A DNA stretch of 64,000 bases from DASXAI01 sp963798445 (GTDB lineage Bacteria; Actinomycetota; Acidimicrobiia; Acidimicrobiales; Ilumatobacteraceae): positions 744,001 to 808,000 of the forward strand of contig CAWCTH010000003.1 in NCBI GenBank assembly GCA_963798445.1. The letters are read 5' to 3'. Below the pieces are notes generated by a model. It saw only the letters and a program-made list of their open reading frames with translations. It was not told where the DNA came from and ran no database searches. Of the stretch, positions 31,169 through 40,070 are shown piece after piece. The translations under genes and the position numbers were made by a program. How positions within the stretch are numbered: position 1 is the stretch's first letter; each line of letters begins with the position of its first letter.

Positions 31169-31550
31169 GGGGCTGATCGGGTTCGACATCAGTTTCGGAG
31201 GCCGAGCGTGCGACCCGAGTTGCTCAGACTCGTTAAACGGGGCAAAAAAACAACTGCCGAAAAGCAGGAATTCGCTCTCGCTGCCTGATCTTCAGGTGGC
31301 ATGAGTGAAATCGTGAGCCGCAAGGCCGCACGGGGTCGCTCCACCGCAGCCCGGCAACAGAAGCGGAGGATGGCAGCCGGAAAGCACGGCTGACGGCGGG
31401 AAAGACCGCTGGCCCTGGGGAAAGACCCGGCGGTGACGCTCTAGCGTCAGTGGACCCGCCCATGGGCCGCCGTCAGGCCCAACGTCGGGAACGGTCGTAG
31501 CACGGGCGGCTTGCGCCTGATGGACGGGGGTTCGATTCCCCCCAGCTCCA
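31169..31550 (+). ncRNA. ssrA: Transfer-messenger RNA
   Basis: One-piece tmRNA. The tRNA-like domain pairs GGGGCTG (31169-31175) with CAGCTCC (31543-31549) and has the T-arm GGGGGTTCGATTCCCCC. The tag frame reads GGC AAA AAA ACA ACT then encodes AEKQEFALAA and stops at TGA 31286-31288, giving the tag (A)GKKTTAEKQEFALAA. CCA is not encoded. smpB is directly upstream. The 3' end is the likely attachment site of the adjacent integrase. Confidence 0.95.
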
Positions 31551-31602
31551 CTCCATTGGCCCAGGTCAGCGCCACTTCGGGCGCCTGCTGGTCACGAAAT
31601 GG

Positions 31603-32519
31603 TCACGGTTCGCCAGCGAGAGCACGGCCGAGTGCGTCGGCGGCGGCTCGGTCGTCCTGGGCGGTGACGTGCTGGTACACGCGCATCGTGACCGCCACGT
31701 CGGCATGCCCGAGACGTTGGGACACGAGCTTCACGGGGACGCCAGCGCGCAGCATGACCGTCGTTGCGGTGTGCCGGGCGTCGTGCAGCCGGATCGCGGG
31801 GAGTCCGGCGCGGGCGACCGCCTCCGGCCACCAGCGGGTGATCGTCTCGGGTGCGGCGGCCCGCCGAGCACGTCCACGAGGACGAGACCGGAATCGATCC
31901 ACCCGCCGCCAGCGGCCAACCGCTCCTCTGCCTGACCTCGCCGCCAGATCGACAGCGCGAGGACCGTCTCCCGGTCGAGCGAGACCACCCTGGCACCGGC
32001 TCTCGTCTTCGGCTCGCCGGTCACGACCGCGTCGGCGACGACACGAGTGCTCGCGACCGAGAGTGCGCCGGCAGCGAGATCGACGTCCTTCCAGCGGAGC
32101 CCGCACAGCTCTCCACGCCGGAGCCCGGTGGCGAGGGCGAGCCGCCACAGTGGGAAGAGCCGGTCCCCGGCCACCGACGCGAGGAACGCCGCCGCTTCGG
32201 ACCCGGTCCACGCCGTCATCTCACGCCGCGGACGTCGTGGGAGCGGCGCGTCCACCGATGGATTTTGTGGGATGACCTTGAGCCGCACGGCGTCGGCGAG
32301 CGCGATCGACAGCAGACCGGCGGTGTTCGCCACCGTCTTGGCGGCGAGCGGGCCACCGTTCCGACCACCGCTCCTCAGGAGGTTGCCGTAGAAGGCCTCG
32401 AGTGATGCGGCGTCCAGACGGTGGAGCGGCACGTCGCCGAGCAAGGGAACGATTCGCGAGGCGATGAGCTTCTCGTAGCCCAGCGCGGAGGCAGCGTGGG
32501 ACGCGGCTCGGGAGCGCAC
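31603..32519 (-). pseudogene. Tyrosine recombinase/integrase, N-terminally truncated and frame broken
   Basis: Phage-type integrase lying 52 bases after the tmRNA and reading toward it. The core-binding segment (GYEKLIASRIVPLLGDVPLHRL) and catalytic Arg (ATGLRRGELCGLRW) are in one frame. The LHDARHTATT box and LGHADVAVTMRVYQH with the nucleophilic Tyr are in another, with an indel near 31858-31866. A stop (TGA) immediately precedes the GTG at 32519, so the usual N-terminal arm-binding domain is missing. The truncation looks real even if the frame break is a sequence error. Confidence 0.8.
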
Positions 32520-32565
32520 CGGTCACGCTGGCCACCTCCAGTCGCCGGCCACCGCCGTCCACGCC

Positions 32566-33357
32566 TTGGAGGCCCTCCACGAGCGCCGTCCCGCCGACGC
32601 CTTGGGCTGGCTCCGCCGCTACCTCGCGTCGACGGCGCTCAGCCCCGCGCTCCATGCCCGCTGGACGTATCTGGCCGTCGTCCGCCTCGCGGCCGAAGGC
32701 CTCGCCTCCGAGATCGACGAGCATCTCCGCCGGTTGGAAGACGACAGCCGCCGGCTGAGCGACGCGCCGCGTCCCGCGATCTACGCCCAACTCATCCGAG
32801 CCATCGCCGCGCGCGCCCGCGACGACACCGAGGAAGCGTGGGACGCCGGGCACAGCGCCCTCGACCTCGCTCACGCCACCCAGCATCGGCTGTTGGCCAT
32901 CGACAGCCTGCATCTGCTCGCCGACCTCGCCGCTCGACGCGGCCACCCTCGGCCGGCCGCCCGCCTCTTCGCCGCAGCCGCCTCCGAGCGAACCCGGCTC
33001 GGGTACGTGGCCGTCGAGCTCCCCGACGCTGACCAGGTCGCGATCGTGACCGAGCACCTCCGCCAAAACGAGCCAGGCGCATGGGACGAGGGCGGAATCC
33101 TCGATTTCGACGAGGCGGTCGCCTACGCCCAACGCTCCCGAGGCGAACGCGCCCGGCCCGCACTCGGGTGGGCCAGCCTCACCCCGACCGAAGCGCGAGT
33201 CGCCGCCCTCGTCGCCCAGGGCCGCAGCAACCCGCAAGTGGCCGAGGAGCTCGTCATGAGCGTGGCCACCGTCAAGACACACCTCACGCACATCTTCGCG
33301 AAGACCGGCGTCACGAGCCGGGCCGAGCTCGCCGCCAAGTACCCGAGACCCTGACAC
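32566..33357 (+). pseudogene. LuxR-type regulator, C-terminal part only
   Basis: About 263 codons. The first 200 look like the helical TPR-like region of large LuxR/LAL regulators, ending with RLGYVAVELPDADQ. A complete LuxR HTH follows: LTPTEARVAALVAQGRSNPQVAEELVMSVATVKTHLTHIFAKTGVTSR. The ATPase domain and N-terminus expected of this class are absent. The open frame continues upstream only to the junction with the truncated integrase around 32520, so it is a 5'-truncated remnant unless it starts at TTG 32566. Confidence 0.65.
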
Positions 33358-33752
33358 CCCTACGGGCCGCCCCGCAGGAGATCCCGTCGTCGACTCGCGC
33401 ATCCGATGTCGTGGTACTGCTGCTAGGCCGAACCTCCGACACTCGTCTGAAGCCTTGGTGCCGACTGCGGGCGGTGGCCGCCGCACGTCCATGCTCGCCC
33501 GGAAAGAGCCCGTGCGTCCGCAGCTCGGCCTCGACCTGACGACGGACCGCCAGCGAAACCGCCGGTTCGAGCGAGTGGAAGTCAGCCGCCGCTCGCTCGT
33601 CGACCGCTGAGCCTGGATCGCCGAACTCGTCTCACCTCCCCAATCCAAAGTGTTGCGATTCAGCGATTTTTCGTCGCCACTTGTGGCACCAAGTCCGCTG
33701 CCGGCTGGGCGGTCGCTACGTTGGTGATTGCCTGCTACGGAAGGGGGTCACC
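33358..33752. other. Intergenic region before the RiPP operon; visibly lower GC
   Basis: About 395 bases without a recognised gene. The second half is less GC-rich than its surroundings (for example around 33641-33675). A short inverted repeat GCCAC-TT-GTGGC lies at 33676-33687 and a GGAAGGGGG ribosome binding site precedes ATG 33753. The promoter of the downstream operon is likely here, but I cannot place -35/-10 boxes with confidence. Confidence 0.45.
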
Positions 33753-35006
33753 ATGGCGCGTGACACGCTCCGCGTGTGGCTCGCTCTCGATCGCATCCAC
33801 TGCAGCGACGAGGGCGACGGATGGGGAAGCGCAGAACCGTACCTGTGGACAGTGTTCTTCAAGATCGACGGCGAGACAGTTGCGCTCACGGAGTCGCTGA
33901 AACTGTCCGGAACAGCCACGGTGATCGGCACGCCGGGCAGTCACGGAAACCTCGGTGACTCGGATGTCGACGCGGGTGACGACGTCACCATTCCGGACGC
34001 GATCGGCGAATGGAGCCCATTCCTGAGCCCGATCCCGGTGCCGGAGTCGCTCCAGCCCCTCGTTGGTGATGATCTACCGGGCGTCGTCGGCGTCGTGTGC
34101 GTGCTGATGGAGGAAGACAACGTCACCGACGACGGGGCCGAGGCTGGGCACGCGGCGCTGAACTCCGCCGTGATGGGAGCGCTGACGGACATCATCGCCA
34201 CCCGAGGTTTCTCCAACCCGGACATCAGCCAACAAGACATTGCGGCATACATGGACGCCGTGGCCTCTGCGGTCGCTGACGCTGTTGCCAGCCAACAGAA
34301 CTTCTTCGAGAACATATGGAGCTGGTTGAACGAGGACGATACCGTCGGCACGCGCGTGTTCTTCTGGACCCATGACGATCTTGCCGGTGGAGACACCAAC
34401 ACGTTCTCCCAGCGATGGCAGAACGAAGGCGACTGGGAGATCTTCGGTCATGTCAACGCCACCGTCGTATGTCCCGCTGAGGCCGCCGCCGCCACCGCAG
34501 AGCTGCCCGACGGAATGATCACGCGCGTCGAGCGGCAGATGCGAGCGTTTCGGGATCGCGAGTTCGGCGGCACCGAGCTGCCTCAATGGTGGGCTCTTGC
34601 GGAACGGAACAGTCCCCAGCTCGTGTACGCCATGCACCAGGATGCCCGCGTGAAGAAGTCGTATGCAGCGCTCCTGAGAGGCGTTCCCACCGTGCTCGAA
34701 GATCGTGACGCCCCGTTGACCGAAGAGCTCCTTGATCATGCTCGTCATGTGGTGCAGGGCTTGAAGGAGAGCGGCAGTCGCCGGTCGCGAATCGACGCGA
34801 GCCGGATTCTCGACGTGCTGCAACATGTGCACGGCAAGACGGGTGCGCAGGCCATCGAGCTGATCGGCAGTATCCGTCCGGGACGCACACCCAGACCGGT
34901 ACGGGACATTGGCCACTTGCTCAATCCGGGGCTGCGCGTACCACCGAGCGTCTTTCAGCCCGTCGACCCCTCCGAAGGTCGGCGATCGGGACCGACACGA
35001 CGATGA
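33753..35006 (+). CDS. Unknown protein, first gene of the RiPP operon
   Basis: A 417-aa acidic protein with no signal peptide and no domain I can name. It opens LRVWLALDRIHCSDEGDGWGSAEPYLWTVFFKIDGE, a beta-rich pattern, then has Asp/Gly-rich segments (GSHGNLGDSDVDAGDDV) and a helical stretch containing QNFFENIWSWLNEDD. The last 170 residues are helical and basic. It has a strong ribosome binding site and ends 47 bases before the precursor gene in the same direction, so it is probably co-expressed. A role in maturation, target recognition or export of the peptide is only a guess. Confidence 0.6.
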   Translation: MARDTLRVWLALDRIHCSDEGDGWGSAEPYLWTVFFKIDGETVALTESLKLSGTATVIGTPGSHGNLGDSDVDAGDDVTIPDAIGEWSPFLSPIPVPESLQPLVGDDLPGVVGVVCVLMEEDNVTDDGAEAGHAALNSAVMGALTDIIATRGFSNPDISQQDIAAYMDAVASAVADAVASQQNFFENIWSWLNEDDTVGTRVFFWTHDDLAGGDTNTFSQRWQNEGDWEIFGHVNATVVCPAEAAAATAELPDGMITRVERQMRAFRDREFGGTELPQWWALAERNSPQLVYAMHQDARVKKSYAALLRGVPTVLEDRDAPLTEELLDHARHVVQGLKESGSRRSRIDASRILDVLQHVHGKTGAQAIELIGSIRPGRTPRPVRDIGHLLNPGLRVPPSVFQPVDPSEGRRSGPTRR

Positions 35007-35053
35007 GACATGTGACGTGAGCCATCGAAGACGTGAGCGAGGAAGGAGCTGCG

Positions 35054-35605
35054 ATGCCCAACGCATCTCATGATGAAAGTCAGTTCGAGGAAGCTCCCTT
35101 CGTACGAAAAGTCGTTGATGATCCTCGGGCCATGCCTGAGACGCTCGTATTGGCGGGCTTCCTTGGCAAGGGCGCCGACCCCGGACGTTGGCGGCTCTAC
35201 CTAACCAGGCAACTCGACGAGTTCGTAGAGTTCGACGAGCCCGACGTGCTCCACACCGAACGGATCGGCCAAGGTGACGAGGATGCCGACAAGACGTGGG
35301 TCTGGATCAAACCAGAAGCGCTGGGCCGCGCTGAACGAACGGGGGCCAGCAGGCAGGCGGCGTTCCTGCAGGGCGACATAGCTGCCTCGTTCGCCGATGC
35401 GACCGCACGAGTGCGTCGCCTGCACGCCGGCGGGCCCCTCCTCGTCGGCCGCGGCGGCGGGAGATATGCCGATCCCACTCTGTTTCGGGGTAACACCTGC
35501 GCGTTGTCGGCGTGCGTGTCGGACATCGCCATCTGCACGAATCCTGGACAGACGACCTGTGACCCGGCCGTGTGCTTCGCCGCGCCGAAGCTCTACGAGA
35601 ACTAG
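35054..35605 (+). CDS. Candidate lanthipeptide precursor with a long folded leader
   Basis: A 183-aa protein; ATG 35054 is chosen over an upstream codon because AGGAAGGAG precedes it. Residues 27-110 look like a folded domain (LVLAGFLGKG, WRLYLTRQLDEFVEF, DVLHTERI, TWVWIKPEA, AFLQGDIAASF), followed by a Gly-rich hinge (GGPLLVGRGGGR, 126-137). The tail from about 147 has five Cys (149, 154, 161, 169, 174) interleaved with Ser/Thr (148, 152, 156, 162, 167, 168), as expected of a lanthionine-forming core. It lies directly upstream of a kinase and a HopA1-LanC protein. I infer it is their substrate; the cleavage site is not evident. Confidence 0.7.
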   Translation: MPNASHDESQFEEAPFVRKVVDDPRAMPETLVLAGFLGKGADPGRWRLYLTRQLDEFVEFDEPDVLHTERIGQGDEDADKTWVWIKPEALGRAERTGASRQAAFLQGDIAASFADATARVRRLHAGGPLLVGRGGGRYADPTLFRGNTCALSACVSDIAICTNPGQTTCDPAVCFAAPKLYEN

Positions 35606-35612
35606 TGGACAA

Positions 35613-35629
35613 ACGTCCGTTCCGGACGT
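35613..35629 (+). terminator. Hairpin between precursor and kinase genes
   Basis: ACGTCCG-TTC-CGGACGT forms a perfect 7-bp stem with a 3-base loop, eight bases after the precursor stop. There is no U-run, so it may be a partial terminator or an mRNA-stabilising element that allows more precursor than enzyme. Confidence 0.45.
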
Positions 35630-35645
35630 GACGCAAGGCGAGACG

Positions 35646-36740
35646 GTGACCGCGTGTATGTCGCCCCGCGAGCTCGTTGAGATCCTGGCTCACTGGCGAC
35701 TCATCGACCGAGCCGACGTGGTCGATGGCGGCCTCGTCGCCGTCGACGCATCCCGGCGCCACACGAACACCGACATCATTGGCCGCAATGGGTCCGGCTA
35801 CTTCGTGAAGCAAGCGATCACGGCGGAGCGCCAGGCGGGCCTCGATCGAGAGGCCACCGTCTACCGGCTGCTGTGGTCGCGCCCGACCACCGACCGCTTC
35901 CCGGCGTACGCCACGCGTCTGCTCGCATACGACAGCCGGATGCACCTGCTCGTGCTCGAGCGCGTGCCGGATGCCGCGAACGCTCGGGAACGGCAACTGA
36001 CCCGACATCACTATCCGCTTTGGCCGGCCCGGCGGCTCGCGGAGGCCTTGGCCCTCCTGCACGACCCCGCACGGCTCGACGGGCACGACCCGGCGCTCGT
36101 CGATGAGTTGTCTGGCGACGCGCCGGGCGCCTTGACTCTGCATCATCCGCACCTGAGCCTCGTGCAACAGGCCAGCAGTGCGACGCTCGAGCTACTCGTC
36201 CTGATGCAGGGCTCGAGCGACCTTTGCGAGGAGCTGGACCGGCTCGCCGCGACCTGGCGTCCGACGGTATTGACCCATCGGGACATCAAGTGGGACAACG
36301 TCTTGCTGAGTTGTGTCGCCGGTCGCCGTCGACTCACGATCGTGGATTGGGAGCTGGCGGCGCTCGGGGATCCCGCCTGGGATGTCGGATCGGTCTTCGC
36401 CGACTACCTCGGCGTGTGGCTGTCCTCGATCCCGACCGGTGGAAGCCGAGGTCTTATCTCGTACATCGACGATGCAGCGATCCCCCTGCGGACGTTGCAG
36501 CCCGCTCTTGATGCCTTCTGGCGGGCGTATCGGCGGATGCGACGCATCGACGGCCACGCCGAAGAAGGGCTGCTGTGCTCCGCCGTGCGGCACGCAGCCG
36601 CGAGGTTGCTGCAAACTGCGTTCGAGCAGACGCAAAGCCAGCGGCAGCTTGACGATCGAGTCGTCGCCTGTGTCCAACTCAGCCACAACCTGCTGCGGGC
36701 GCCTCGTGCCGCAGCCCGCGACCTGCTCAACCTGGCGTGA
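35646..36740 (+). CDS. APH-fold kinase, class V lanthipeptide LanK-like
   Basis: A 364-aa protein of the aminoglycoside-phosphotransferase fold. The Brenner-type catalytic loop is LTHRDIKWDNVLL (Asp213, Asn218) and the metal-binding Asp234 is in IVDWELAALGDPAWD. In class V lanthipeptide and thioamitide clusters such kinases phosphorylate Ser/Thr of the precursor before elimination. Start GTG 35646 is preferred for its AAGG ribosome binding site; ATG 35658 is possible. The stop overlaps the GTG of the HopA1-LanC gene, so the two enzymes are translationally coupled. Confidence 0.8.
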   Translation: MTACMSPRELVEILAHWRLIDRADVVDGGLVAVDASRRHTNTDIIGRNGSGYFVKQAITAERQAGLDREATVYRLLWSRPTTDRFPAYATRLLAYDSRMHLLVLERVPDAANARERQLTRHHYPLWPARRLAEALALLHDPARLDGHDPALVDELSGDAPGALTLHHPHLSLVQQASSATLELLVLMQGSSDLCEELDRLAATWRPTVLTHRDIKWDNVLLSCVAGRRRLTIVDWELAALGDPAWDVGSVFADYLGVWLSSIPTGGSRGLISYIDDAAIPLRTLQPALDAFWRAYRRMRRIDGHAEEGLLCSAVRHAAARLLQTAFEQTQSQRQLDDRVVACVQLSHNLLRAPRAAARDLLNLA

Positions 36741-39080
36741 CGGTGGGAGCTGGACTCGCCACGATCCACCATCGACAGGTGGCCGCAACCCTCGAGGCGA
36801 CGCGCGTCCGTTCGGCGACGACGTTTTCGTGGTTCGGGATCCCGAGCGCCCCGCTTCCCACCGAGCTCCGACGCCGATTGAGCGGGGACGCGGCGCGTGC
36901 CCACCTGGTCAGTCTCCTCGGTGACCACCTCTACCTCCATGTCTATTGCCAGGGCGGCCCGCGGGCGCATCTGCCTGGACCTTCGCCGCATCCGCCGTCG
37001 TACGGCGGACTCGCCTTCGTCGAGGCGCTGGCGGCGGCCAACGCCGGTATCGGCCACTGGGAGAGCCGATGGGCGGTGAACGAGGTGGCCGACGCGGAGG
37101 TCGTCGCGACCCGAGATGGGCTCCGCATACGAGCGAGCGCCGCGAGCTGCCGGCCGGCCGGCACCGGCCCACTCCAGACCGGCGTCGAGGCGAGCGTCTG
37201 GTTCCCGAACGCGGCGCCAGCGGCGTCACCCGGCTTCTACGCAGCGCTCAGCGATGCGCCCTTCGCGCCCACGTCTACCGACACCGTCGCACGCCTCTAC
37301 TGGAACCTGCTCCCAGACGCCGCCATCGCGCTTATGCGCACGGTGACCCGGACACTGAACGCACGAGGTCTTGCCTTCGTTCTGAAGGTCCGGGCCGATC
37401 CGGCCGGTTTCAACCGGTGCGATGCCGGAGTCCTCTACGTCCGGCTGGCGGACCTCGAGCACGCACTCGACCTTCTCAGCCCGACCTACCTGGACCTGGC
37501 CCCGGGTCTCAGGGAACCAGTCCCGGCGTTCACGAGGCGGTTGGCGGCGGGAGTGGCGCTCGCCCTCGATCCCGGTCGGCGTACCAGCTTCGGCGAGCAT
37601 CGGTCGGAGCTTCTCGCCGAAGGGATCGTCCGATGCCATGAACACCGGCACCGCTCACTCGCGCGACGAATCGCCGCGATCGAGGAATCGCTGCTAGCGG
37701 CGGGCATCGAACTGGCGCAACCGTTCAGGACGGTTGACCAGCCGACGGTGGACACCACGTTCCCGTCGCGGCACAGCTCGGTCCGAAGGACCGGCTCGTC
37801 CCTGTCTTCCGGTGGGCCGCTCCCCGACGAGTGGCACGAAATTGCGTCTGGCATCGCCGATCGCCTGTGCCGAGAAGCCATCTGGCACCGTCGGCGATGC
37901 AACTGGCTCGGCGTCACGGCCGGCGCTCATCCGCCTGGCCAGACGACAACCTCAGTACGAGTCACCGCCTTGGGTGCCGATCTCTATGCCGGGACGAGCG
38001 GCATCGCCCTCTTCTTGGCGGAGGTCGCCCATCGAACAGGATCGCGGCGCGTCCGCGCCACCGCCCATGCCGCGATGGCGCGATCACTCGAGCGGGCCAT
38101 GTCTGACCAGGCCGAGATGACGCCAGGGCTGTACACCGGCTGCGTCGGGATCGCGTTGGCGGCAGCACGCGTCGGCATCCTGATCAGCGAGCCGTCGTTC
38201 CTGGACGACGCGTTCCAGCTGGCCAAGGTCGTCACCGACGAGCCTCGGCACGACGCCGGCTACGACCTCTTGGGCGGTCTCGCCGGCACCATCGTGGGCC
38301 TCCTCGTCCTGCACGAGCTTCTCGGCGGCGACCATTTTGTGGACAGGGCGGTCCGGTACGGCGACCTCCTGGTCCAGGCGTCCACGCCACGACCTCAGGG
38401 CACGTCGTGGCCCTCAGGACACGCCGCCACCGCACCGCACCTCACCGGCCTGTCGCATGGTGCATCCGGTATCGGCTACGCCCTCAACGAACTCCACGCC
38501 GCGGCGCCTGCCATGTCGTTCGCCGACGCCGCTGACGACGCCTTCGCCTACGAGTCGTCGTTGTACGACCCGTCGGCGCGGAACTGGCCTGACCTCCGCG
38601 AGGGACGCGGGGCCGGGGCGGAGGCGTCGGCGATTCGCCATGACCTGGTGCCACGGCGCCCCCGGAATCGCCGTTGCTCGCCTACGGGCGGTGGCCCGAC
38701 GCAGCGACGGTCGATGTGAAATCGACGCTCGCCTCGCCCTGGACGCCACTCGCCACGCCCTTCTCGACGAGCTCTACCTCGGCCAATGCAACTTCTCGCT
38801 CTGCCACGGCATAGCCGGCAACGCCGCCGTCCTTCTCGCGGGCGCACGGCACCTGCGGGATCGTCGAGCCGATGCGGACGTCGCGGCTGAAGTCGGCGCC
38901 GCCGGGCTCCGGACCTGCGCCCGTGAGGGCCAGGAGTGGCCCGGTGGTGCGGGCGCGGGCGCCACGCCCAGCCTGATGCTCGGGTTGGCAGGGATCGGCT
39001 ACTTCTACCTCGGGCTTTCGGACCCGTCCTTGGCGAGCGTCATCGAGATCTCACCGGAAGGGTGGAGACCGTCGGAGTAA
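36737..39080 (+). CDS. HopA1-like lyase fused to LanC cyclase, class V-type lanthipeptide synthetase (frame broken)
   Basis: The N-terminal ~330 residues match the HopA1 effector family that acts as phospho-Ser/Thr lyase in class V lanthipeptide clusters: YGGLAFVEALAAANAGIGHW, RLYWNLLPDAAIALMRTVTR, LKVRADPAGFNRCDAGVLY, FTRRLAAGVALALDP, SFGEHRSELLAEGI. The C-terminal ~400 form a LanC domain: GLSHGASGIGYAL, WCHGAPGIA and LCHGIAGN, giving both zinc Cys and the His. The LanC motifs after about 38600-38640 are in another frame (one indel), restored length about 780 aa. A single protein would thus do elimination and ring closure after the upstream kinase. Confidence 0.82.
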
Positions 39081-39085
39081 CCCGA

Positions 39086-39517
39086 CAGATACGGCCCTCC
39101 GTCTTCCACATGCAGCCGTCCCCTCGCACCCACGCATCACAGCAGCCGTCCGGGTCGGTAGCTGCTGACAGCGCCGAACTCGGTCGTCGCCGGACTTCGC
39201 CGGACGTCGAGTGGCGCGAAGCGCAGAGCAATCCGCACCAGCCGTCGGGCGAGGCGTGGATCGGTCCGCAGGGCGTCATCGAGACCCTGTTTACGAAGCT
39301 CGCCGAGGACTGGGAGGACTTCACGATCACTCCCACGGCGTTCCATGATGCGGGTAACTCGGTTATCGTCGAAGGGCAGTACACCGGCAAGCACAAGGAG
39401 ACGACGAACCAGCTCGACGGCCAGTTCTGCCCCGTCTGGCGGATGCGGGGCGAGCAAGCGGCCGGTTTCCAGCAGTACGTCGACACCGCCCAGCTGCGCG
39501 ACGCCGTGAACGGCTGA
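39086..39517 (+). pseudogene. SnoaL/NTF2-like protein, 5'-truncated
   Basis: Family similarity starts abruptly at SPDVEWREAQSNPHQPSGEAWIGPQGV (about 39200) and continues to VDTAQLRDAVNG, which is the last three quarters of a SnoaL-like polyketide-cyclase fold. The upstream codons from ATG 39110 (MQPSPRTHASQQPSG) do not resemble the missing first helix in any frame. This is most likely a remnant left by a deletion or insertion at the end of the RiPP operon. The limits given are approximate at the 5' side. Confidence 0.6.
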
Positions 39518-39564
39518 ACGTTCCGCCTTCGGATCCCGCATGCTGCGGCAGAAGAGGAGGAGAC

Positions 39565-39954
39565 GTGGGTAGCGCCAACATGGTGAGCCGCATCACGCCC
39601 GACCGGCGTGTCGAGGGTGACGCCACGCCCGGAATGGTGCGCGAACAGGCCATCGCGGTCGACGGCATGTGGGCCGGGCTTGTTCGTACCGAGGAGCACG
39701 CTGCTTCGGGATGGCACCACCACGGCGACTACGACACGGCGGTGTTCGTGGTGGATGGGGCACTACGGATGGAGTTCGGACCGGCCGGCCAGGAGACGTT
39801 CGAGGCACATCCGGGTGATTTCGTTCACGTCCCCAAGCACGTGATCCACCGCGAAAGCAACCCAACCGACGGCGAGAGCCATGTCGTCGTCGTACGAGCG
39901 GGAAGCGGGCCGGCCACCATCAACGTCGACGGTCCCGAACAGGGTGGGCGGTAG
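39565..39954 (+). CDS. Cupin-domain protein
   Basis: A 129-aa single-cupin protein with a strong AGGAGG ribosome binding site before GTG 39565. Metal ligands are visible in GWHHHGDYDTAVFVVDG (cupin motif 1) and GDFVHVPKHVIHRESNP (motif 2). Function is unspecified; small cupins act as isomerases, dioxygenases or sensors. It follows the SnoaL remnant by 47 bases. Confidence 0.8.
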   Translation: MGSANMVSRITPDRRVEGDATPGMVREQAIAVDGMWAGLVRTEEHAASGWHHHGDYDTAVFVVDGALRMEFGPAGQETFEAHPGDFVHVPKHVIHRESNPTDGESHVVVVRAGSGPATINVDGPEQGGR

Positions 39955-39990
39955 CCGACGAGGTTGTGACGAACAGCGCGCCACCGGTGC

Positions 39991-40021
39991 CGAAATGTAA
40001 CGGCGCTGGCGTTGCATTTCG
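39991..40021. terminator. Bidirectional hairpin between convergent genes
   Basis: CGAAATGTAACG and CGTTGCATTTCG pair over 12 bp (one G-T wobble) with a GCGCTGG loop, between the cupin gene and the opposing acyltransferase gene. An alternative outer pairing GTGACGAA/TTCGTCAC is also possible. Confidence 0.6.
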
Positions 40022-40070
40022 TCACGATCGGCGTCGAGTGTCCTGGTGGGGCGCCAACGTGGGTTCGCCG

